From positions 1 to 51,917 of the forward strand of contig NZ_JAPSMC010000020.1 in the NCBI RefSeq assembly GCF_026847645.1: DNA of 51,917 nt, written 5' to 3'. Both the position numbers and the translations under genes were made by a program. The stretch comes from Anoxybacillus sp. J5B_2022 (GTDB taxonomy: Bacteria; Bacillota; Bacilli; Bacillales; Anoxybacillaceae). The notes under the pieces were generated by a model that had not been told where the DNA came from, searched no databases, and saw only the letters and a program-made list of their open reading frames with translations. Positions 45,145-51,380 of this stretch are shown here, piece by piece. Each line of letters starts with the position of its first letter. Position 1 is the stretch's first letter.

Positions 45145-45875
45145 TGGCAAGAACGATTCCGGTGCTTGAAATTTTCGGGCCAACGATTCAAGGGGAAGGA
45201 ATGGTCATCGGGCAAAAGACGATGTTTGTCCGCACGGCTGGTTGCGATTACCGCTGCCGTTGGTGCGATTCTGCATTTACGTGGGACGGATCGGCGAAAG
45301 AGGAAATTCAGCAAATGACAGCAGAAGCCATTTGGAACGAACTCGTTGCGTTAGGCGGAAATCGTTTTAGTCATGTGACGATTTCCGGCGGCAATCCGGC
45401 GCTATTGAAAGGGCTCGAGGAATTGATTGAGCTGTTAAAAGAAAAAGAAATTCGCGTGGCGCTAGAAACGCAAGGAAGCTGTTGGCAAGATTGGTTTTAT
45501 GCGATTGACGATTTAACGATTTCACCGAAGCCGCCAAGTTCAGGGATGGAGACGGACTTTGCGGTACTTGATGACATCATTGAGAAGCTAGTGAAAGCAG
45601 AAAGAAAAACGAACGTTAGTTTAAAAGTCGTTGTGTTTGATGATGCCGATTTTGCTTATGCAACATATGTTCATGAGCGGTACCGCTCCATTCCGTTTTA
45701 TTTGCAAGTCGGTAATGAGAATGTCACAGAAATGGACGACACGTCGCTGCGCACGAGATTGCTTCATAAGCTCGAATGGCTAGTGGAAAAAGTGGTGCAA
45801 TCGTCAAAAATGAATGACGTTCGCGTCTTGCCGCAGCTGCACGCTCTTTTATGGGGCAATAAGCGCGGCGTATAA
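45144..45875 (+). CDS. queE: 7-carboxy-7-deazaguanine synthase
   Basis: Radical SAM enzyme of 243 residues. The cluster motif CX3CX2C is in [13 protein letters not shown] near residue 31; PTIQGEG and SGGNPAL are the substrate- and SAM-binding signatures. The start is ATG 45144 overlapping the queD stop; an upstream frame has no support. A perfect hairpin follows before queF. Confidence 0.94.
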   Translation: MARTIPVLEIFGPTIQGEGMVIGQKTMFVRTAGCDYRCRWCDSAFTWDGSAKEEIQQMTAEAIWNELVALGGNRFSHVTISGGNPALLKGLEELIELLKEKEIRVALETQGSCWQDWFYAIDDLTISPKPPSSGMETDFAVLDDIIEKLVKAERKTNVSLKVVVFDDADFAYATYVHERYRSIPFYLQVGNENVTEMDDTSLRTRLLHKLEWLVEKVVQSSKMNDVRVLPQLHALLWGNKRGV

Positions 45876-45876
45876 A

Positions 45877-45898
45877 GCGGAGGCATGAATGCCTCCGC
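45877..45898 (+). other. Perfect hairpin between queE and queF
   Basis: GCGGAGGCAT (45877-45886) and ATGCCTCCGC (45889-45898) are exact reverse complements with two bases between. There is no T run, so it is more likely to be a stability or processing element than a full terminator. Confidence 0.6.
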
Positions 45899-45928
45899 CA
45901 TAACGAAAAAAAGAAAGGGGAAAGAACA

Positions 45929-46823
45929 ATGGTAGGAAGAAAAGAAGAAGAATTGCAAGGCGTTACGCTCCTCGGCAACCAAGGAACAAAATATTTATTC
46001 GAATACAGCCCAGAAGTGCTAGAAGTATTCGACAACAAACATCCCGACCGAGATTATTTTGTGAAATTTAATTGCCCGGAGTTTACGAGCTTGTGTCAAT
46101 AAGGGCACACTTCAGTGGTGACACTGTCGGCTAAACCTTGTGAATTCAGGGAAAGAGAATAGGGTAGAAAATATTCATTATTTTGTGTACAATACAAACA
46201 TAGGAATGTATGTTCGTATTGAGGTGTTTGTATTGTTGCAAACTTCTTTATCTATTAGAACCCTATTTCTCCAACCCTGAGCCAAGCCCTAAAAAATGAG
46301 TTGATGCATTTTTTAGGGAAGGTGCAGAGACTATCGAAATCACTTCATCATGAAGCGAGTTAGAGTAGTGATGGAGGAAGAGAGTAGAGTACACTATGAG
46401 GTTTAAATCCCATAGTGGAAGCGCAAGGGTTCTTGCTCAATATCGCAGTTGAGCAAGAATAAGATATAGTCCACCTACTTTCTAAAGTAGATGCCAAAAA
46501 CCGGGCAACCAGATTTCGCTACAATTTACATTAGTTACATTCCTGACAAAAAGTGCGTAGAGAGTAAATCGTTAAAGCTCTATTTATTTAGCTTCCGCAA
46601 TCACGGCGATTTTCACGAAGATTGCGTAAACATCATTATGAACGACTTAATTAACGTGATGGAGCCACGCTATATTGAAGTGTGGGGGAAATTTACACCG
46701 CGCGGCGGCATCTCGATTGACCCGTATTGTAACTGGGGTCGGCCGGGAACAAAATATGAAAAAATGGCGGAATACCGGCTAATGAACCACGACTTATACC
46801 CAGAAAAAGTAGATAATCGGTAA
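45929..46823 (+). CDS. queF: NADPH-dependent 7-cyano-7-deazaguanine reductase QueF, interrupted by a group I intron (join 45929-46096, 46494-46823)
   Basis: QueF reduces the nitrile of preQ0 to the amine of preQ1. Exon 1 (45929-46096) encodes residues 1-56 and ends TTG TGT, the codon of the catalytic cysteine in PEFTSLC. Exon 2 (46494-46823) begins CCA AAA ACC and continues [17 protein letters not shown] to the stop, with the E/H-rich [12 protein letters not shown] and the [11 protein letters not shown] motif. Joining them gives 165 residues, the normal length, with no missing or extra residue. Unspliced, translation stops at TAA 46100-46102 after one extra Gln. An ATG made by the last three intron bases is in frame with exon 2 and would mislead gene callers into seeing two genes. 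GAAAGGGG precedes ATG 45929. Confidence 0.93.
46097..46493 (+). ncRNA. Group I self-splicing intron in queF (IA-like, no ORF)
   Basis: The 5' exon ends in U46096 and the intron ends in G46493, as required. P1: exon UGUGU (46092-46096) with GCACA (46105-46109), U.G at the splice site. P2: 46113-46126 with a GUGA tetraloop. P3: AACCUUGUG (46134-46142) with CGCAAgGGUU (46422-46431). P4: UCAGGG/CCCUGA (46146-46151, 46275-46280). P5: 46155-46165 with 46260-46271. P6: GCC/GGU (46281, 46321), with a 12-bp P6a (46287-46318). P7: GACUAU/AUAGUC (46329-46334, 46466-46471) within GUGCAGAGACUA and AAGAUAUAGUCC, the classic R and S elements. P7.1 and P7.2 (CACUAUG/CAUAGUG) follow. P8: CUUGCUCAA/UUGAGCAAG (46432-46457). 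P9: 46475-46490. No endonuclease gene is inside. Confidence 0.94.
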
Positions 46824-46856
46824 AAACCTCCCCGCTTTGGCGGGGAGGTTTTATTT
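46823..46856 (+). terminator. Terminator of the queCDEF operon
   Basis: AAAACCTCCCCGC (46823-46835) pairs perfectly with GCGGGGAGGTTTT (46840-46852) around TTTG, followed by ATTTT. Confidence 0.92.
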
Positions 46857-46944
46857 TCGCGAAAAAGTTCAAAAAAAAGTAGTAGTTTTTTTCAGGAAAC
46901 TTATATATAATGACAATTGATTTTTTTATTTGGGGGTATTAGTC

Positions 46945-47604
46945 TTGGAAGACAGGACGGCTCTATTAATCGGAGCAAGCGGACTCATCGGACGTGAACT
47001 GCTCACATTGTTGCTGCAATCGGACGTGTACGAACAAGTCACCGTTTTAGTGCGGCGGAGATTGCCAATGGAGCACGAGAAGCTTCAACAAGTCGTCATC
47101 GATTTTAACAAATTGGAATCATACGAACGCTATTTTTACGTCGATGACGTATTCAGCTGCCTTGGCACAACGATGAAAAAAGCGAAAACAAAACAGAGAT
47201 TTATTCAAGTTGATTATGAATATACGATGCGCGCGGCGACGCTGGCGGAAAAGTGCCATGTGCAAAGCTTTTTGACCGTTTCTGCCATCGGGGCCGATCC
47301 GCATTCTCCTTTTTTCTATAACCGCGTCAAAGGGGAAACAGAAGAAGCGTTGCAGCGGCTTTCGATTCCTTCGCTACACATTTTCCGGCCATCTTTGTTG
47401 ATCGGCAAACGGGAAGAATTTCGTCTTGTCGAAAAAACAGCGGAATGGGTATTTGGACGCTTGCCGTTTTTATTTGTCGGCAAATGGAGAAAATATAAGC
47501 CAATCGAGGCGAAACAAGTCGCGTTGGCGATGTTTCATGCGGCGACCGCTTGTCGAAAAGGCATTTATATTTACGAGTCGGACGAAGTTGCAGCATTTGT
47601 ATAA
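46945..47604 (+). CDS. NAD(P)-binding Rossmann-fold oxidoreductase (atypical SDR)
   Basis: Protein of 219 residues with an N-terminal dinucleotide-binding motif GASGLIGREL (residues about 9-18), VDYEYTMRAA and the SAIGADPHSPFFYNRVKGETE segment, where the YNRVK tyrosine/lysine pair is typical of this HTATIP2-like SDR group. The start is taken as TTG 46945 with GGGGG eight to nine bases upstream. TATAAT (46906-46911) is a probable -10. Substrate unknown. Confidence 0.78.
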   Translation: MEDRTALLIGASGLIGRELLTLLLQSDVYEQVTVLVRRRLPMEHEKLQQVVIDFNKLESYERYFYVDDVFSCLGTTMKKAKTKQRFIQVDYEYTMRAATLAEKCHVQSFLTVSAIGADPHSPFFYNRVKGETEEALQRLSIPSLHIFRPSLLIGKREEFRLVEKTAEWVFGRLPFLFVGKWRKYKPIEAKQVALAMFHAATACRKGIYIYESDEVAAFV

Positions 47605-47635
47605 AAACCGACCGCATCTGCGGCCGGTTTTTTAT
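47603..47635. terminator. Terminator after the oxidoreductase gene
   Basis: AAAAACCGaCCGC (from 47604) pairs with GCGGcCGGTTTTTT (to about 47633), with one internal mismatch, and supplies a T run. It also reaches the end of the converging ykvS gene. Confidence 0.78.
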
Positions 47636-47808
47636 TTAATAATTTTATAATTTTTATGGTTAACGACAGTTCGTTCTTGTAAATCGAGCTCTTTATAATT
47701 TTCCATGTATGTTAAATCAACGATGACGGAGTTTTCGTTCACTTTCTCTACAATGCCGCGCAATCCGTTTTTAAATTCAATAATGTTGCCTACTTCCGCT
47801 TTTTCCAT
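47632..47808 (-). CDS. ykvS: DUF2187-family small protein (YkvS-like)
   Basis: A 58-residue protein starting MEKAEVGNIIEFKNG, then the GIVEKVNENSVIVDLTYMENY beta-rich KOW-like core, ending TVVNHKNYKIIK. This matches B. subtilis YkvS closely as I recall it, and the location downstream of the que operon agrees. The ATG at 47808 has AAGGAG upstream on the minus strand. Function unknown; the KOW-like fold suggests nucleic-acid or ribosome contact, but that is inference. Confidence 0.8.
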   Translation of the reverse strand: MEKAEVGNIIEFKNGLRGIVEKVNENSVIVDLTYMENYKELDLQERTVVNHKNYKIIK

Positions 47809-48112
47809 TACTATTCTCCTTTACACCGTATTTGTTATAGTTTGCCTCATTTTCTCGCATAAGTAAAGCCCTTTTTTTCCTAATTTTTATCAAAAAGCAG
47901 CAAATATATGCCTGTAGAAAAAAATCGGAAATCGCCAATTCTCGGGAGAACGTCGCTGAAAATAAGTTGTTTTTATCATTCGTATTGCTTATTTCTCAGC
48001 GATGGAGTTCTGTTTTTCCTTATTCGTACATTCGACGAAAAGCGAAAGATTTTTTATTGTAATAATACCGCGGAATACACGAAAGCGCGCTTTCAGAAAG
48101 GGTTTAGACGTG
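47809..48112 (+). promoter_or_regulatory. Leader of the sigma-like gene with a long inverted repeat
   Basis: A gap of about 300 bases. TCGCTGAAAATAAG (47953-47966) pairs with CTTATTTcTCAGCGA (47988-48002), 14 bp with one bulged C and a 21-base loop. It may be an operator or an RNA hairpin. I cannot fix a sigma-A promoter; the rest shows nothing clear. Confidence 0.55.
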
Positions 48113-48586
48113 ATGACGTTTGAACAGTTAGTGGAAGCGTACCGTCCGATGATTGTAAGCGTGATGAAAAAGCTACATGTAACGAACGAATGGGATGAGT
48201 ATTATCAAGTTGGGTTAATTGCCTTATGGGAAGCTTCGCAACAGTTTCAACCGGAAAAAGGGAGTTTCTCCTCATTTGCGTATAAAAAAGTGTATTGGTC
48301 CATGCTTTCGCATTTGCGCAAACAATATACACGAACAACAAACGAATGTTCGTTGACGGATGAAGTTACGAACGTCCTTTCCGTCACGCCTTCTAATGAC
48401 GATCGGATCGTTTTGGAAGATGTGTTACAAGGGCTGACCGAGCGGCAACAGAAATGGGTAATCGGCTATATTGTGGAAAATAAACCGCTAAAAACAATTG
48501 CTGAAGAAGAAGGAGTTCCTGTGGGGGCAGTGAAGCAGTGGCGCATCACTGCGTTAAAAAAATTACGGAGCCGGCCGTGGCTATAA
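48113..48586 (+). CDS. Sigma-70 family-like RNA polymerase sigma factor (orphan)
   Basis: Protein of 157 residues with sigma region 2 (about 1-70: DEYYQVGLIALWEASQQF and the SFSSFAYKKVYWSMLSHLRKQ promoter-melting helix) and region 4 (about 100-155: LTERQQKWVIGYIVENKPLKTIAEEEGVPVGAVKQWRITALKKLR). There is no region 1 or 3, as in short sigma factors. ATG 48113 follows AAAGGG; a GTG one codon earlier is possible. No anti-sigma gene is adjacent. It could instead be a sigma-like activator. Its regulon is unknown. Confidence 0.8.
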   Translation: MTFEQLVEAYRPMIVSVMKKLHVTNEWDEYYQVGLIALWEASQQFQPEKGSFSSFAYKKVYWSMLSHLRKQYTRTTNECSLTDEVTNVLSVTPSNDDRIVLEDVLQGLTERQQKWVIGYIVENKPLKTIAEEEGVPVGAVKQWRITALKKLRSRPWL

Positions 48587-48591
48587 AACAG

Positions 48592-48615
48592 TCCCTCCGA
48601 ATTTACGCGGAGGGA
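48592..48615. terminator. Hairpin between the sigma-like gene and the next converging gene
   Basis: TCCCTCCG (48592-48599) pairs with CGGAGGGA (48608-48615) around an 8-base loop. No T run follows on the plus strand. Confidence 0.5.
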
Positions 48616-48616
48616 G

Positions 48617-48811
48617 CTAGCTGCGCGGCTCTTTCAAATAATGATAAATGACGTGCCCACCACGTTGGGCGATGCCGCGAAAATGTTTAAAATCACTGCG
48701 TTTGACAAGCACCGAGCGAAACACGAGGAAATCGTCTTTTTGGACGAACAGCTCGGCAATTTTTCCGTCGCGCAAATCGTCTAAAAGCTTTGCTGCTACT
48801 GTTTCATCCAT
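48617..48811 (-). CDS. Small hypothetical protein
   Basis: A soluble 64-residue protein: an acidic N-terminal helix ([20 protein letters not shown]) then a compact basic part with [12 protein letters not shown] and [23 protein letters not shown] just upstream fixes the ATG at 48811; the frame extends further upstream without a second start signal. I do not recognise the family. Composition and ribosome binding site argue that it is real. Confidence 0.68.
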   Translation of the reverse strand: MDETVAAKLLDDLRDGKIAELFVQKDDFLVFRSVLVKRSDFKHFRGIAQRGGHVIYHYLKEPRS

Positions 48812-48985
48812 CTTGCTCACCTCGAAGATGCACGAATTCAATGTTATTTTAGCGTAATTGTTGCGTCTTTTGTAGGATAAACACCCATTTTCGTTGCGGG
48901 CAAACACCCTTTGCTTGTTTATTCATACAATATGGTGGGTATGTATCATAAACATACTTAACGACTAAAAGAAAGGGAGAGAAAG

Positions 48986-49411
48986 ATGAACGAGTGGAAT
49001 CCATATATGAACGATGCTCCGTTTTATGACGAGGGGTACGATGTCGATGACATGATGCGCCATCATGACAACAATGCGCCGGCATTACCGATGATGCCAA
49101 CCACACAAACGATGCCGACGATGTATACACCAGCTTCTCCTTGCGGCTGCCAGCCAACGTCAATGTGGCACGGAGCGGCCCCAACGACGATGGGAGGAGC
49201 ATATCCGATGGCAGAGATGGAGGCGCCGGGAATGGGAATGATGCCTTCTAGTCCAGCGCCAATGTCGGGCATGCCGATGATGCCAGGTGCTTATCCTTAT
49301 CCAATGCCAAGTACGCCGACGCAAATGCCGACGGGACCGATGCCGTACCCGTACGGACCAGGCTATTACGGAATGCCACCATTTCCATACGGCTACTATC
49401 CACATCGCTAA
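48986..49411 (+). CDS. Met/Pro/Tyr-rich low-complexity protein, probably of the spore coat
   Basis: A 141-residue protein, acidic at the start (NDAPFYDEGYDVDD) and then almost only Met, Pro, Gly, Tyr, Ala and Ser, with MPMMPGAYPYPMP and PYPYGPGYYGMPPFPYGYYP near the end and one CGC pair. It has no signal peptide or membrane segment. GGGAGAG precedes ATG 48986. Such composition is typical of structural spore coat or crust proteins, and tyrosines could be cross-linked. This is inference from composition; no named family is recognised. It has a strong terminator. Confidence 0.7.
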   Translation: MNEWNPYMNDAPFYDEGYDVDDMMRHHDNNAPALPMMPTTQTMPTMYTPASPCGCQPTSMWHGAAPTTMGGAYPMAEMEAPGMGMMPSSPAPMSGMPMMPGAYPYPMPSTPTQMPTGPMPYPYGPGYYGMPPFPYGYYPHR

Positions 49412-49418
49412 AAGCAAA

Positions 49419-49448
49419 AAACTGCGGCTAAAGTAGCCGCAGTTTATT
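49419..49448. terminator. Terminator between the coat-like gene and the small membrane peptide gene
   Basis: AAACTGCGGCTA (49419-49430) pairs perfectly with TAGCCGCAGTTT (49434-49445) around AAG, and serves converging genes. Confidence 0.85.
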
Positions 49449-49587
49449 TTGCTGGATTCATTGACTCAATAATTCCTTGGATGAGGCTAATGTCGTTTGT
49501 CACAAGAAAGGCAGGAAGCAACACGAGAACTACCACTACCGTTACATAAGATGCAATTGCATTTTTCAAAATTTTCCCAATTCTCAT
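49444..49587 (-). CDS. Small single-span membrane peptide
   Basis: A 47-residue protein MRIGKILKNAIASY followed by a strong membrane segment (VTVVVVLVLLPAFLV) and a polar tail. AAAGGAAG lies eight bases before the ATG at 49587; an ATG two codons earlier is closer than ideal. On the minus strand, tandem TGTGACA repeats (49614-49632) lie 30 bases upstream. Family not recognised. Confidence 0.6.
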   Translation of the reverse strand: MRIGKILKNAIASYVTVVVVLVLLPAFLVTNDISLIQGIIESMNPAK

Positions 49588-49687
49588 TTTCATCACTTCC
49601 TTTGCTTTTTTTATTGTCACATTTTTGTCACAATTCGTCAATATTTTTTGAAAATTCTTTATATTTTCAGCAGGTTGAAATTTCCAT

Positions 49688-49716
49688 TTGAACATTTTGT
49701 AAAATTTTGATAAAAT
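49688..49716 (+). promoter_or_regulatory. Sigma-A promoter of the YueH-like gene
   Basis: TTGAAC (49688-49693), 17 bp, TAAAAT (49711-49716). Confidence 0.72.
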
Positions 49717-49753
49717 AAAAGCACAATTTTGTAGTAACTGAAGAGGTGGCAGT

Positions 49754-49999
49754 GTGAAAATAAGGAAGGCAAACGTACTAGACGAGCGAACAACGACGAA
49801 TGTATACATTTACGAAAATAGAAAAGAAGAATATATTGTGATTGCCGTTCCTGATCTTGAATGGTCGTATTTAGTGCGCTACGAAGAAGAAATAGAAACA
49901 TTGCGGACAAAGTTGTTAGTATCGCTTAGGAAAACAGTGGTGAACGAGCAGGCAGAGCCATTCGTGGACAAGCTTTTATATTGGACTCGCGAAATGTAA
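49754..49999 (+). CDS. YueH-like small protein
   Basis: A soluble 81-residue protein, MKIRKANVLDERTTTNVYIY, then YIVIAVPDLEWSYLVRYEEE and a C-terminal helix. The layout resembles the YueH family of Bacillaceae as I remember it, not more than that. The start is GTG 49754, with GAGGTGG about four bases upstream. Monocistronic between its own promoter and terminator. Function unknown. Confidence 0.62.
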   Translation: MKIRKANVLDERTTTNVYIYENRKEEYIVIAVPDLEWSYLVRYEEEIETLRTKLLVSLRKTVVNEQAEPFVDKLLYWTREM

Positions 50000-50023
50000 A
50001 ATATATTCATGCCGCGGAACGAG

Positions 50024-50053
50024 GCGGTGGAGCTCAAAAGCTTCGCCGCTTTT
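50024..50053 (+). terminator. Terminator after the YueH-like gene
   Basis: GCGGTGGAGCT (50024-50034) pairs with AGCTTCGCCGC (50039-50049), two G.U pairs, CAAA loop, followed by TTTT. Confidence 0.75.
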
Positions 50054-50089
50054 GAATTATCGAGTTAACGTTAGGGGTTCGATGGAAAG

Positions 50090-51361
50090 GTGATCAAAAA
50101 ACAGAAGGCAGTGGTTGTTTATTTCCTATTTAGCATATGCTGGATTGTGGTAACGGATTTCATGTTACAAATGTTTCGGTTAGATTATCCCGTGCAAATA
50201 ATGATTAGCATTGGGAAGGGCGGGCTTTTTGTACTGCTATCGGCTTTTTTCCTTTATCGATTGATGGAAAAAAGCAAACAGCTAAAGAAAACAGCGGAAG
50301 ATGAACAACAGTTATCTACGCTCATTAACTCGATGCCCGATTTCGTTTGTTTTAAAGATAGCGAAGGCCGCTGGTTGAGTGTGAATGATTTCGGACGGAA
50401 ATTGTATCATCTTGAAGATGTGGATTATTACGGAAAAACAGATCTTGATCTCGGGGAAATTGTGCCGTTTTTTAAAGAGGCATTTGAATATTGTGTAAAA
50501 ACCGATGAGGAAGCATGGCGAAAAGCAACGATGACACGGGCAGAAGAGTCATTTATGGTGCCGAGCGGTGAAATAAAGACGTTTGATGTCATTAAAGTCC
50601 CACTGTTTGATGAAAATGGCGAGAGAAAAGGGTTATTAACGATCGGCCGTGATATTACGCAACAAAAAGTCGCAGAAACGCTCCTATTGAAAAAAGAAAA
50701 GCTGTCGGTGCTCGGAGAACTCGCTGCTGGCATTGCCCATGAAATTCGTAACCCGCTCACATCGATTAAAGGGTTTATGCAAATGGTCAAAGAAACGCGA
50801 GAAGTAAAAGAAGCATATATTGACATTATATTAGATGAATTGGAAAGAATAAATCAGATTGTCAGTGAACTGCTCGTGCTTGCTAAGCCGCAAAGTCATT
50901 GCTACAAACCGTTTCTTCTCGGTGATGCGATTGACTATGTCGTTCATTTAATCAGCCATGAAGCGTTGTTAAATGGTGTGAATATTTCTATTGATAACAA
51001 TGCTTCTAGTGTCGTTGTTCACGGGGAAAAAAACCAGCTCATTCAAGTGTTCATTAATATTATGAAAAATGCGATTGAGGCGATGCCGAAGGGCGGAAGT
51101 CTAGATTTGCGAGTATGGCGAGAAGAAAATGAGGTGCATGTGACGATCGCTGATACCGGTATCGGCATATCAAAAGAGCGCCTCGAAAAAATTGGCGAAC
51201 CGTTCTTTACTCTAAAGGAAAAAGGAATGGGGCTTGGATTAACGACAAGTACGAAAATTATTCACGAACATAAAGGAACGATTAAAATTGATAGCGAAGT
51301 CGGAAAAGGGACGATCGTACACGTATCGTTACCTATATATGAAGAGGCTGGCCTAAAGTAA
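50090..51361 (+). CDS. Membrane-bound PAS sensor histidine kinase (sporulation-kinase type)
   Basis: Kinase of 423 residues. Two membrane segments (about 8-28, 37-57) with a very short outer loop are followed by one PAS domain (about 72-190: MPDFVCFKDSEGRWLSVN), HisKA with His217 in GIAHEIRNPLTSIKG, and HATPase with NIMKNAIEAMPKGG and MGLGL. The kinase core is close to that of the KinE-like protein at 17666, which suggests Spo0F as partner. No regulator gene is adjacent. GTG 50090 is the only sensible start, with a modest ribosome binding site (GGAAAG, AGGGG further up). The membrane part is too small for a large external sensor. Confidence 0.83.
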   Translation: MIKKQKAVVVYFLFSICWIVVTDFMLQMFRLDYPVQIMISIGKGGLFVLLSAFFLYRLMEKSKQLKKTAEDEQQLSTLINSMPDFVCFKDSEGRWLSVNDFGRKLYHLEDVDYYGKTDLDLGEIVPFFKEAFEYCVKTDEEAWRKATMTRAEESFMVPSGEIKTFDVIKVPLFDENGERKGLLTIGRDITQQKVAETLLLKKEKLSVLGELAAGIAHEIRNPLTSIKGFMQMVKETREVKEAYIDIILDELERINQIVSELLVLAKPQSHCYKPFLLGDAIDYVVHLISHEALLNGVNISIDNNASSVVVHGEKNQLIQVFINIMKNAIEAMPKGGSLDLRVWREENEVHVTIADTGIGISKERLEKIGEPFFTLKEKGMGLGLTTSTKIIHEHKGTIKIDSEVGKGTIVHVSLPIYEEAGLK

Positions 51362-51380
51362 AGGCCGCCTCTTTTTCTTT
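51344..51380. terminator. Terminator over the end of the kinase gene
   Basis: GAGGCtGGCCT (51344-51354) pairs with AGGCCGCCTC (51362-51371), with one bulged T, followed by TTTTTCTTT. The kinase stop is in the loop. It faces the converging nitroreductase gene. Confidence 0.82.

Noticed and set aside
46097-46493. Insert as a group II intron or an IS element
   Set aside because: No GUGYG start, no domain V-like hairpin, no transposase frame, no terminal inverted repeats or target duplication. The R and S elements are specific to group I.
45929-46823. queF as a simple pseudogene or frameshifted gene
   Set aside because: Both exons are intact and join without loss of a single codon at a U/G boundary, and the insert has a full group I fold. 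A random insertion or frameshift would not give this.
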